From positions 1-33,272 of the forward strand of contig ONDC01000004.1 in NCBI GenBank assembly GCA_900316495.1: a stretch of DNA of 33,272 bases. The letters are read 5' to 3'. A program made the translations under genes and the position numbers. This document shows positions 8,038 through 15,550 of this stretch, piece by piece. This stretch comes from an uncultured Eubacteriales bacterium. GTDB lineage: Bacteria > Bacillota > Clostridia > Oscillospirales > Acutalibacteraceae. The notes beneath the pieces are model-generated. The model was given only the letters and a program-made list of their open reading frames with translations, had not been told where the DNA came from and ran no database searches. Each line of letters opens with the position of its first letter. The first letter of the stretch is position 1.

Positions 8038-8847
8038 ATGAAAGAAGCAAGCGTAAGGGTCGTCGAAAAAACAGCGGAGGGCACGCCCATCGTCTATTAC
8101 GTCAGCGGTGAAGGCAACAGCGAATGCGTCGTGTTCCTGCACGCGGCGTTTGCCGATCATACCCAATTCAACCCGCAGGTGGACGCGCTTTCGGAGAAAT
8201 ATTGCGTAATTGTGCCTGACCTCATCGGTCACGGCAGGTCGCAGAATGTTCAGAAGGGCGATAATATCGACAAAATGGCGGATTACATCAAGACCATTCT
8301 GGACAGGGAAAACGTGCGGAAGGCACATCTTGCCGGCGTTTCCCTCGGCGCGGTGGTGGCGCAGGACTTTGCCAACAAATACCCGGAGCGCCTGAAATCC
8401 ATCGCCTGCTTCGGCGGCTACGACATCAATCATTTTGACGCGAAGGAGCAGAAGAAGAATTCCAAGGGACAGGCGGGCATGATGCTCAAAGCGCTTTTTT
8501 CCATTAAATGGTTTGCCGAAAGCAACAAGAAAATCTCCGCCTATACAGAGCAGGCGCAGCAGGATTTTTACGAAATGAATATCCGCTTCCCGAAGAAGTC
8601 CTTCATGTTCCTCGGCGGGCTGAATAAGCTGGTCAATAAGCGGCGAACCGCCCCCCGCGCCTACGGGCTTCTGATCGGCTGCGGCGAACACGACATAGCC
8701 GCCGCCCAGCCCATTTCCAGACGTTGGCACGAAAGCGAGCCGGACAGCAAGCTTAAAATCTTTGAAGGCGCCGGACACCTTGTCAACATGGACGTGCCGG
8801 ATACTTTCAACGAGGTTATTACGCAATTTATCGAGGAAAATAAGTAA
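8038..8847 (+). CDS. Alpha/beta-hydrolase fold protein
   Basis: The start is ATG 8038, preceded by AAGGAGGA at 8021-8028 and 2 bp after the PadR stop; the product is 269 residues. Features of the alpha/beta-hydrolase fold are VVFLHAAFADHTQF (oxyanion region), PDLIGHGRS, the nucleophile elbow GVSLG with catalytic Ser, IGCGEHD with a likely acid Asp, and GAGHLVNMD with the catalytic His. There is no signal peptide, so it is cytoplasmic. The family covers esterases, lipases and hydrolases of small acyl or lactone substrates, and the substrate is unknown. Tight linkage to a PadR repressor suggests induction by a small molecule, possibly one it degrades (inference). Confidence 0.88.
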   Translation: MKEASVRVVEKTAEGTPIVYYVSGEGNSECVVFLHAAFADHTQFNPQVDALSEKYCVIVPDLIGHGRSQNVQKGDNIDKMADYIKTILDRENVRKAHLAGVSLGAVVAQDFANKYPERLKSIACFGGYDINHFDAKEQKKNSKGQAGMMLKALFSIKWFAESNKKISAYTEQAQQDFYEMNIRFPKKSFMFLGGLNKLVNKRRTAPRAYGLLIGCGEHDIAAAQPISRRWHESEPDSKLKIFEGAGHLVNMDVPDTFNEVITQFIEENK

Positions 8848-8859
8848 AAAAGTCATAAA

Positions 8860-8922
8860 TAATAAAAGTCAGGCGAATTCATCAACCTAACCGGTCTGAA
8901 ATCGCCTGACCATTTTATTATT
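8860..8922. terminator. Bidirectional terminator between the hydrolase gene and glgA
   Basis: GTCAGGCGA (8868-8876) pairs with TCGCCTGAC (8902-8910). The stem is flanked by an A-rich arm on the left and TTTTATTATT on the right, so it can terminate both convergent genes. Confidence 0.8.
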
Positions 8923-8930
8923 CAAATGAA

Positions 8931-8986
8931 GCCAACAGCCAACAGCTAATCACTAACCACTGACCACTGACCACTGACCACTAAAC
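8931..8986. repeat. Degenerate heptamer tandem repeat (ACTGACC-type)
   Basis: Eight 7-bp units run without gaps: GCCAACA twice, GCTAATC, ACTAACC, ACTGACC three times, ACTAAAC. The array ends exactly at the glgA stop codon. The unit drifts from GCCAACA to ACTGACC. The spacing has no CRISPR-like organisation. Confidence 0.8.
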
Positions 8987-10444
8987 TCACCACTGGCTCA
9001 TGAGCCAATTGTAGATGTTCCTGTAATCGCCGGCGGAACGGTACCATGAGAAGTCGGATTCCATGCCGCGTCTGGCGATGCATTCCCAGCCGAAGCGATC
9101 CTCAAAGAAGATCTGCTTGGCGTAGTTGATGACCTTCAGCATGACCTCCGCGTTGTACTCGTAGAAGGTGAAGCCGGTGCCGGTGTGGTCGAAGCCGTTG
9201 TAGGGCTGGACGGTGTCTCTCAGACCGCCGGTTTCGCGGACGATCGGGACAGTGCCGTATCTCATGGCGATGAGCTGTGTCAGACCGCAGGGCTCAAAGC
9301 GGGAGGGAACGAGAATCGCGTCGGCAGCGGCGTAGAGCTTGTGGGCTCTCTCGTTGGAATACATGATGTTGGAGCATACCCTGCCCTTGTGATTCCACTC
9401 GTAGCCTCTGAAAGCGTCCTCATACTTCTTGTCGCCGGTTCCGATGATAACGACCTGGGTGTGATCGTCGACGATGCGATCCATCACGGCGTTAACAAGG
9501 TCAAGACCCTTCTGGTCGGTCAGACGGGAGATAATGCCGATCATGAACTTGTTTACGTCTCTTTCCAGACCAAGCTCGCCCTGGAGCTTTTCCTTGTTCC
9601 AGCGCTTAGCGTCGGGGAAGTTGTCCACACCGTATCTGTCGTAGATGTACCAGTCGGTGCCGGGGTTGTATACGTCGTAATCCACGCCGTTGACGATGCC
9701 GCCGAGCTTGTAGGCGTAATCATTCAGCACGCCTTCAAGAGCCTCGCCGTATTCGGGAGTTCTGATTTCATTGGCGTAGGTGTGGCTGACGGTGGTGACG
9801 AAATTAGAGTAGACGATGCCGCCCTTCATGATGTTGGCGTCGGCGTTGAACTCAAGGCGGTCAGGAGAGAACGCGTACTCAGGAATATTGGAATGATACT
9901 TGACGGTATCAATGTTGGCAATGCCCTGGAAATGGAGGTTGTGGATGGTGAGGACGGTCTTTGTGCCGTTGTAGAATGGGTTGCCCTCATAGACGGTGTG
10001 CAGATAGACCGGAACCAGAGCCGCCTGCCAGTCGTGGCAGTGAATGATGTCGGGATGGAAGCCGATAGCGCACATGGAGGCAAGCACAGCCTTCGAGAAG
10101 AAGATGAAGGGCACGATGTCGCCTGCCATATCGGTGTAGGGATTGCCCCTGCCGAAGAAGTACTCGTTGTCGATGAAATAGAATCTGACGCCGTTCCACC
10201 AGTACTCCATGAGACCCACGTAATACATATGGCAGTCACGGGTGAAGTCCATGTAGAAATGTGTCACATAGGTCATATTGTTGCGGAAATGCTCGGGAAT
10301 GCAGGTGTATCTGGGCAGAATAACGCGCACGTCCAGATCGCCCTGATTGGCAAGAGCCCTCGGAAGCGCCGACATAACGTCAGCCAGACCGCCGGTCTTG
10401 ACAAAAGGATCGCACTCCGAACCAACAAACAAAATATTGCTCAT
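8987..10444 (-). CDS. glgA: Glycogen synthase GlgA (ADP-glucose, GT5)
   Basis: This 485-residue protein is full length for bacterial glycogen synthase, which extends alpha-1,4-glucan from ADP-glucose in the cytoplasm. The N-terminus MSNILFVGSECDPFVKTGGLADV carries the KTGGLADV nucleotide-sugar loop at about residues 16-23. Later motifs are IHCHDWQAALVPVYL, GIISRLTDQKGLDLV, and SRFEPCGLTQLIAMRYGTVP with the catalytic Glu, then RETGGLRDTV. The start at 10444 is supported by GGAGGA at 10451-10456 and by the family N-terminus; the frame stays open upstream but that part is not GlgA-like. No other glycogen genes are adjacent, so it is transcribed alone from its own promoter. Confidence 0.96.
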   Translation of the reverse strand: MSNILFVGSECDPFVKTGGLADVMSALPRALANQGDLDVRVILPRYTCIPEHFRNNMTYVTHFYMDFTRDCHMYYVGLMEYWWNGVRFYFIDNEYFFGRGNPYTDMAGDIVPFIFFSKAVLASMCAIGFHPDIIHCHDWQAALVPVYLHTVYEGNPFYNGTKTVLTIHNLHFQGIANIDTVKYHSNIPEYAFSPDRLEFNADANIMKGGIVYSNFVTTVSHTYANEIRTPEYGEALEGVLNDYAYKLGGIVNGVDYDVYNPGTDWYIYDRYGVDNFPDAKRWNKEKLQGELGLERDVNKFMIGIISRLTDQKGLDLVNAVMDRIVDDHTQVVIIGTGDKKYEDAFRGYEWNHKGRVCSNIMYSNERAHKLYAAADAILVPSRFEPCGLTQLIAMRYGTVPIVRETGGLRDTVQPYNGFDHTGTGFTFYEYNAEVMLKVINYAKQIFFEDRFGWECIARRGMESDFSWYRSAGDYRNIYNWLMSQW

Positions 10445-10521
10445 ATTTCGTCCTCCTAAGAATGTTGATTTCCAATTACGCACAGAACCGCAAAGGCTCC
10501 TTGTAATCAGTTTACAAAAAC

Positions 10522-10550
10522 ATTCTATCATGTTTTACGTGATATTTCAA
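10522..10550 (-). promoter_or_regulatory. Sigma-A promoter of glgA
   Basis: Read on the minus strand: TTGAAA (10550-10545), 17-bp spacer, TAGAAT (10527-10522) preceded by TGA, an extended -10. The leader to the GlgA start is about 75 nt. Confidence 0.75.
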
Positions 10551-11009
10551 GGAGAAATTCTTTAAATAAAGCAAATTCCGGTAAAAATTAATAATTTTTT
10601 TTTGTGTTTTTTTATTCTGTTCCGAATAAGCGGACATATTTCGCAAACACTACTATCGCAGGCACAGAGAATTCCCTTTTGGGATATACAACTGCCGTAT
10701 CTCTGTCGTTGACAGAGCGGCATTGAGCCGTGCGTCGGGCAGTGTCTGCTCACATCCGGCGGAACGCAAGGGAGACTTCAAGGAAAAAAGTGGAAAAACG
10801 TAGGTGGTGCATTTACCGGCACGGCGTTCGTTGAGAGTTTCACATCAATGGGGATCCCAAAAGGGTCGTCCGAAAAAGAGCCTTGTCATGCTCCTTGCAC
10901 ATTTGCCGGATGTGATGGTGATACATAGTTTTTTAACAGAACGGACACGCACGAAACGCCTTCGCGAGGAATAGATTGTAACAAACGCGGAAAGAGCGAG
11001 GTGTGTGAT
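10551..11009. other. Divergent non-coding region between glgA and sigK
   Basis: No convincing gene is present; short open frames on both strands lack ribosome binding sites and family character. The glgA-proximal part is A/T-rich. A 12-bp hairpin with a 3-nt bulge lies at 10693-10722 (arms TGCCG+CTCTGTC and GACAGAG+CGGCA, loop GTT) and is not followed by a T-run. I see no clear sigma-A, sigma-E or sigma-K promoter for sigK. Confidence 0.6.
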
Positions 11010-11693
11010 ATGAGTCTTCTCTCATTGATGTCAGAAGCGCTGGAGAGTCTGTACTGTCTGTTCCTGAGCGTATCGTCCATTTCAGGATTTCCTCCGAGAC
11101 TGCCGGTGGCGGAAGAAAGGAAATATATAGAAAAGCTGGTCGCCGGAGACCGGACGGCACGGCAAAAGCTGATCGAGCACAATCTGCGGCTGGTGGCGCA
11201 CGTCAGCAAAAAGTACATGGGCGCCGTCCCTGACGGGGACGACCTGATCTCCATCGGCACCATCGGACTGATCAAGGCGGTGGACACCTTCCGACCGGAG
11301 AAATGCTCTAAATTTTCCTCCTACGCGGCGACCTGTATTCAGAATGAAATTCTGATGTATCTTCGCAGCGGCAAAAAAAGCGCCCTCGACATCTCCGTCA
11401 ATGAACCCATCGACACCGACCGCAACGGAAATGTGCTGACGCTGATGGATATTATCGCCGTCGACGACACCATCTCGGACGACATCGACACGGCGATCAA
11501 ATGCGAAAAGCTGCGTCGTATCGTGCGGGAGGAGCTTGACGACACCGAGCGCATGATTATCACCCGGCGTTACGGACTCGACGGACGAAAGCCGCTTACC
11601 CAAAGGGAAATTGCCGCCCGACTTCATATTTCGCGTTCCTATGTGAGCCGTATCGAAAAGCGAATATTAGAGCAGATCAGGAGCAGGCTGTGA
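11010..11693 (+). CDS. sigK: Sporulation sigma factor SigK-like, uninterrupted
   Basis: The 227-residue protein from ATG 11010 (GAGGTG at 10998-11003) matches the late mother-cell sigma factor SigK. A hydrophobic pro-sequence of about 20 residues (MSLLSLMSEALESLYCLFLS) is followed by LIEHNLRLVAHVSKKY, GDDLISIGTIGLIKAVDTF (region 2, core binding and -10 recognition), YAATCIQNEILMYLR, then region 4 LTQREIAARLHISRSYVSRIEKRIL. In Bacillus the pro-sequence is removed by SpoIVFB on the outer forespore membrane. The gene is contiguous, with no skin-type interruption. A GTG at 11001 is an alternative start, but the SigK N-terminus favours 11010. Its 3' end overlaps the convergent HAD gene by 27 bp. 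Confidence 0.9.
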   Translation: MSLLSLMSEALESLYCLFLSVSSISGFPPRLPVAEERKYIEKLVAGDRTARQKLIEHNLRLVAHVSKKYMGAVPDGDDLISIGTIGLIKAVDTFRPEKCSKFSSYAATCIQNEILMYLRSGKKSALDISVNEPIDTDRNGNVLTLMDIIAVDDTISDDIDTAIKCEKLRRIVREELDDTERMIITRRYGLDGRKPLTQREIAARLHISRSYVSRIEKRILEQIRSRL

Positions 11694-12353
11694 CGACCGT
11701 ATCAGACGTTCAATCTCGCTGAGGTTCTCCGCGAGATAATCGATGTAAACCAGGTCCTCCTTGTCCGCCGGCGTCAGGTCGGGGATCATCACGGTAAAGC
11801 AGCCGGCGGTCTTTGCGGCAATCACGCCAGAGGGGGAGTCCTCAACAGCCACACATTCGGCAGGGGAGAGCCCCAGCGCTTCCGCCGCCGCCAGATAAAT
11901 ATCCGGTGCGGGCTTGCTGTTTTTCAGTTCCGCGCCGCTGATAATCGCGTCAAAGCCTTCAAATAAGCCGTGCGGCTGAAGGTAATGCCGCGCCCGCTTC
12001 ACCGGTGAAGCGGTGGCAAGAGCGATTTTCAGACCGCTTTTGTGAAGATGGTCTATGATCTCCTTGGCGCCTTCTTTGAGTTCAACGCCGTTTGCGTCGA
12101 TATATTCCGCCATGAGCTTCCGGCGTAATGCGCGTATTTGGTGATAATCCGCCGCTTCACCGAACCACGCCTTGAATTTAGGGATCGCGGTTTCCGGGGA
12201 GTTGCTGCGAAGACTGAGCGCCATTTCCCGCGTCAGCTCAAAGCCGTATTCGGCGCAGGCCTCGCGCCAGAAGCGCATATACAGCCGTTCACTGTCCACC
12301 AATACGCCATCCATATCAAATATGACGCCTTTAAACGATGTTCCCATTGTCAT
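11667..12353 (-). CDS. HAD-superfamily hydrolase, beta-phosphoglucomutase-like
   Basis: The start is ATG 12353, with AGAAGGG ending 6 nt upstream and a near-consensus promoter just behind; the frame is open further upstream but that lies within the promoter. The 228-residue product has HAD motif I FDMDGVLVDSE (nucleophile Asp and acid Asp), motif II ATASP, motif III Lys in ELKNSKPAPDIYL, and motif IV VEDSPSGVIAAKTAG. The helical cap after motif I is of the subfamily I type seen in beta-phosphoglucomutase and small sugar-phosphate phosphatases. It is cytoplasmic, and the substrate cannot be assigned. The gene is monocistronic and convergent with sigK. Confidence 0.9.
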   Translation of the reverse strand: MTMGTSFKGVIFDMDGVLVDSERLYMRFWREACAEYGFELTREMALSLRSNSPETAIPKFKAWFGEAADYHQIRALRRKLMAEYIDANGVELKEGAKEIIDHLHKSGLKIALATASPVKRARHYLQPHGLFEGFDAIISGAELKNSKPAPDIYLAAAEALGLSPAECVAVEDSPSGVIAAKTAGCFTVMIPDLTPADKEDLVYIDYLAENLSEIERLIRSSQPAPDLL

Positions 12354-12372
12354 GCACATCCCTTCTGTACTC

Positions 12373-12401
12373 ATTGTAAGATAACTCATACCGTATGTCA
12401 A
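12373..12401 (-). promoter_or_regulatory. Sigma-A promoter of the HAD hydrolase gene
   Basis: On the minus strand: TTGACA (12401-12396), 17-bp spacer, TACAAT (12378-12373). It abuts the terminator of the upstream Lgt-like operon, so the HAD gene is a separate unit. The transcription start would fall near 12366, only about 13 nt before the ATG. Confidence 0.85.
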
Positions 12402-12402
12402 G

Positions 12403-12436
12403 AAAAAAAAGATCCCTCGCCCGAAGGAGAAGGATC
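12403..12436 (-). terminator. Rho-independent terminator of the lipoprotein/glycosidase/Lgt-like operon
   Basis: On the minus strand an 11-bp stem (GATCCTTCTCC with GGCGAGGGATC, one mismatch and one G-U) is closed by a TTCG tetraloop and followed by eight T. It lies 16 bp past the Lgt-like stop. Confidence 0.92.
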
Positions 12437-12451
12437 CGATATGGAGAGGTG

Positions 12452-13855
12452 TCACTTGTCCGCTTTGTCAAGCTCGGAAATAATTTTACTTAAATTCAGC
12501 TCCTGCTCACCCAAGGGCTTGAGGGTGTCAGCTTTCGTGGCGGGGGCGTTTTCCGGCTGAACCGGCGTTGCTTTGTTTGTGGCGTCCGGAGAGATCTGGG
12601 GCGCGTTCACCGAAATGACCGGAATCGTCTTTATGAAGGCCTGCGCTACTGCTTCGGCTTCCATGGACTGTTTTTTCTGGGAATTCTGAGAGGCTTCCGG
12701 CGCGGTTGGTTTTTCCTCAGAGGGGGTGGGGGTGACTGAAGGAGCATCCTGCTGTTCGACCGGTTGTTCGACGGGAGCCTCCGGTTCCTCGGCCGATATT
12801 TCTTCTGAGGGTGCCGCTGATAGCTCATTTTCAGCGGGGGAGACAGATTCTTCAGCTTCCTTTTTCTCAAGGGTTTCAGTCTCAGCGACAGCGGCTTTTC
12901 TGAGTGAAAGACCCACTGACATCAGCGCAAATTCAATGGTCAGCCAATCCAGGATGAGCATTCCGGCGAGCATAATGACGTGATTGCTGATGTAATTCGA
13001 GCTGCCCACACGCCATTCTCCAAAAACGCCAAGGACAATCGCCACAATGATCATGGGAATCGAGAGCCAGTGGAATTTGCCGAATTTGTCTTTTCTGGCG
13101 GTAAGCACCATAAGATAGACCAGAACCGCGACACAGCAGAGAATACCGATGATCTGTGATATTTTGATAAATTCATTGACAGAGAGCTTCAGGGGATCGG
13201 CGCGCATACTGTCCATCACCACGGTATTGGTGCCATGGAGCGCAAGCATGAGCAGAGCCGTCTTTCCGCCGATATTTTCTCCCTTTGCTTTTCTGATGCA
13301 CTTGATAAAGAACCAACTGCAGATCACGAAAATGATAGCCTCATAGATTCCGTCAAGCTGATAGATGGCAAGATTGTAGATTCCCTGGGCGTTGTCATAC
13401 ACGGCAAAGAGCTTAAAGTCCACCTCATAGCCGATTTCAGCGGGTGTAAAGCCTGTCGCGAAGCGACCCACGGTAATGGCAAAAGCGCCGCCGACTGCCA
13501 GACAGTCAAGAAGAGAGCCGAGTCCGTCGGCGTCAAAGAATCTGACCGCAACCACAGCGCCTAAGAATACGCCAAGGATAACGCCGTACAAGCCAAAGCC
13601 GCCGTTTGCAATATTGAGATACTGCAGCAGACCGGTCAGGCTGCTTCCCGAGAAAACGATGTAGAGGATTCTTCCGAAGAGCAGTCCCAACGGAATTCCG
13701 AAAGTAACACAGGTGAAAATATCGCTGATATACTTATGCTGAAAATGACGGAGCAGGCAGGCGATACAAACGCCGATGATACATGCAAAGGCGGTAAATA
13801 CCGCAAACCAGCTGATTTCTAAACTACCTATGATCAGCATTATCTGATTGTCCAA
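12452..13855 (-). CDS. Divergent Lgt-family membrane protein with long Pro/Glu-rich C-terminal tail
   Basis: The start is TTG 13855: GGGGG just upstream gives good spacing, and the N-terminus then matches the Lgt pattern 'MD...f.iGsl.IsWfa'. Another TTG at 13870 and ATG 13840 are alternatives. About 320 residues carry multiple membrane spans with Lgt-like segments GGFGLYGVILGV near residue 85 and VGRFATGFTPAEIG near 129-142. Lgt transfers diacylglyceryl to lipoprotein cysteines. Here the family 'RxGNFxNxE' signature is altered: Arg and a Glu remain but the Asn residues are gone, so catalysis is uncertain. A 146-residue low-complexity Ala/Pro/Glu/Ser tail is unusual for Lgt. The gene closes an operon encoding two lipoprotein-like proteins, which makes a dedicated lipidation or partner role attractive (inference). 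Confidence 0.75.
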   Translation of the reverse strand: MDNQIMLIIGSLEISWFAVFTAFACIIGVCIACLLRHFQHKYISDIFTCVTFGIPLGLLFGRILYIVFSGSSLTGLLQYLNIANGGFGLYGVILGVFLGAVVAVRFFDADGLGSLLDCLAVGGAFAITVGRFATGFTPAEIGYEVDFKLFAVYDNAQGIYNLAIYQLDGIYEAIIFVICSWFFIKCIRKAKGENIGGKTALLMLALHGTNTVVMDSMRADPLKLSVNEFIKISQIIGILCCVAVLVYLMVLTARKDKFGKFHWLSIPMIIVAIVLGVFGEWRVGSSNYISNHVIMLAGMLILDWLTIEFALMSVGLSLRKAAVAETETLEKKEAEESVSPAENELSAAPSEEISAEEPEAPVEQPVEQQDAPSVTPTPSEEKPTAPEASQNSQKKQSMEAEAVAQAFIKTIPVISVNAPQISPDATNKATPVQPENAPATKADTLKPLGEQELNLSKIISELDKADK

Positions 13856-13870
13856 ATCAAAAACCCCCAA

Positions 13871-14890
13871 TTATTCTGCTGAACAGAAATACATAATATC
13901 GCTCATGGGTCTCTGTTCGCCCTTATATGCTATTGTATTATAAACCCTGTTTCTGATTACAATGGTGCCGGTTTGTCCGCCGTCAAGGTTATAGGCAGTC
14001 ACACAGCCTTTTTCCGCCATTATCTCCGCCATATACTTGCGGAACGTACCGGGATAACCCAGCGTACAGAAGAGATAATGGAGCTTTCCCAGTTGTCCTA
14101 TCGCAACCCTGCCGGCTCCGCTGTGCGGTTCGCCGATGGGATAGTGTATTTCAGAATCCGGATCGTACATTTTACCGTTTTCAATCAGAGCGGGGCCGAA
14201 TGTGAATGAAAGCATTATGTCATCCGCTCCGTGCTTTTCAATATAATCGCTGAGTTCGTTGTCCTTCCAGATCTTGAAATCACCGTTATAATCGATCACA
14301 AGCACATCAAGATATTTTTGCCGTGAATTGTGGCTTCGTTTGTTGCACAACACCTTGCCATACTGGATGATGATTCCGTAATCTCTGAATTTGTAAAAAT
14401 CAGAAGACATTCCGATTACTCCGTTGGTGGTGGCAAAAATATTGGAAGGATACTGGTTGCAGGCGGTATTATAATTGCCGTATGACCACTGTCTGCGGAA
14501 TTGAGAGGGATGCTTGATTCTGATGTCGGCAAAGCAAAGCTCGGCGGAAATCGGCGTGTAAAGCTCCTTCCAGAGAGTCACCTCGATGGTGCTGTCCTTG
14601 TAGCAGATTTTACCGTCCTTAGAGGAGAAATTGGCAGGATCGGGAGGATTCTTGGGAGTGCTGAAGTCATAGGGCAGCATGCGGACGACTTCTGCGTCTG
14701 TGGTCTGCGAGATAATGGAATTCACTTCGTTATTCACAAAGGCGGAAATCAGATCCTTTGTCATAAGGATTTGCCGTTCGTTGGTTGAGGGAGAATAAGC
14801 AAGAATCCCCAGTGACAGAAGAAGCAACACGCTCAGCAAAGCAAAAACGACCTTTCTTAACCTTGCCGGCTTATTCTTTTTGCTCTTCAT
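13871..14890 (-). CDS. Phosphodiester glycosidase (NAGPA-domain) protein, copy A
   Basis: The product is 339 residues. A membrane span at about residues 13-32 anchors it, and the rest is extracytoplasmic. The C-terminal half is a NAGPA / phosphodiester glycosidase domain: VIGMSSDFYKF, LDVLVIDYNGDFKIW, MLSFTFGPALIENG, RVAIGQLG, AYNLDGGQTGTIV and RPMSDIMYF. The family's namesake uncovering enzyme removes GlcNAc from a phosphodiester; bacterial members are thought to act on phosphodiester-linked sugars of surface polymers. The ATG is 5 bp after the lipoprotein A stop, and its GGAGG lies inside the last codons of that gene (the IFGGV end), so the pair is translationally coupled. It is a clear paralogue of copy B upstream. 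Confidence 0.87.
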   Translation of the reverse strand: MKSKKNKPARLRKVVFALLSVLLLLSLGILAYSPSTNERQILMTKDLISAFVNNEVNSIISQTTDAEVVRMLPYDFSTPKNPPDPANFSSKDGKICYKDSTIEVTLWKELYTPISAELCFADIRIKHPSQFRRQWSYGNYNTACNQYPSNIFATTNGVIGMSSDFYKFRDYGIIIQYGKVLCNKRSHNSRQKYLDVLVIDYNGDFKIWKDNELSDYIEKHGADDIMLSFTFGPALIENGKMYDPDSEIHYPIGEPHSGAGRVAIGQLGKLHYLFCTLGYPGTFRKYMAEIMAEKGCVTAYNLDGGQTGTIVIRNRVYNTIAYKGEQRPMSDIMYFCSAE

Positions 14891-14895
14891 TGAGA

Positions 14896-15504
14896 TCAGA
14901 CACCTCCAAAAATCGACGAGATCAAATCATCACTACCGATAAGCATCCATCGATCATGGCTATAGACAAACTCAACACGGATAATAACGGAGCTGCTTTT
15001 GGCGGATAATTCATATTCCGACAATGCCAGTGAGAGAAGATCGGAAGCTGTTTTACGGTCGCTGCTGTCAAGCTGGGAAAGATGATTTCTTGTCAGATAA
15101 TCGTGCTCTATCCGGGTCATGTTTTCTTTGCTCCAGGGAATGAAGCTGCTTTTGTCGATGGTGGTGATCCTGACTTGTCCTATTTCCGCATGGATACCAT
15201 CGAACATCGGTTTTTCAAGAGGTTCGACGCTGAGCCATCTGAGCGAAACGTCGATATAGGCGTCAAAAAGGCTGTCGCCGTTATCGTTGACAGGGGTCAC
15301 AGAAGCTCCGTCCGTAAGATACTGATCCGCCTTTGAAAAGTCCTTCGCTTTAAGCGCGGTGACGAAATTGTTAAATACCGCGTCCGGCGGATCAGCCGAC
15401 GTGATCACATGTGTCGGGAAGAAGCATCCACTCAGCACAATCATCATTGCCAGGGAAAAGACGGCAGTTGATAATACAGATTTAGTTTTGTTTGACAAGA
15501 TCAT
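14896..15504 (-). CDS. Putative lipoprotein, paralogue A, unknown function
   Basis: The 202-residue protein (ATG 15504; GTG 15507 is an alternative with poorer spacing) has a lipoprotein signal MILSNKTKSVLSTAVF... ending in the lipobox VLSGC. The mature part is about 175 residues. It begins with TSADPPDAVFNNFVTALKAKD, resembling the NTF2-like/DUF4878 pattern of small surface lipoproteins, and ends with VEFVYSHDRWMLIGSDDL and SSIFGG. I do not recognise a defined catalytic domain. It is homologous along its whole length to lipoprotein B (shared PPD.VFN.F..ALK.KDF.KAD and IEHDYL segments). It starts 46 bp after the end of glycosidase B, within the same operon. Confidence 0.82.
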   Translation of the reverse strand: MILSNKTKSVLSTAVFSLAMMIVLSGCFFPTHVITSADPPDAVFNNFVTALKAKDFSKADQYLTDGASVTPVNDNGDSLFDAYIDVSLRWLSVEPLEKPMFDGIHAEIGQVRITTIDKSSFIPWSKENMTRIEHDYLTRNHLSQLDSSDRKTASDLLSLALSEYELSAKSSSVIIRVEFVYSHDRWMLIGSDDLISSIFGGV

Positions 15505-15550
15505 CACGGCTTTCCATTAATCGGGTGAAACATTGTACTGTGAGACCGGC

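Noticed and set aside
8931-8986. CRISPR-like repeat array
   Set aside because: Units are 7 bp and contiguous, with no spacers and no cas genes nearby.
10562-10753. 63-codon Cys-rich minus-strand frame upstream of glgA
   Set aside because: It starts with GTG without a Shine-Dalgarno site, ends in low-complexity A/T sequence and shows no family features.
10900-11009. Sigma-E or sigma-K promoter before sigK
   Set aside because: A CATAGTTT near 10924 resembles a mother-cell -10 box, but no -35 element lies at the right distance.
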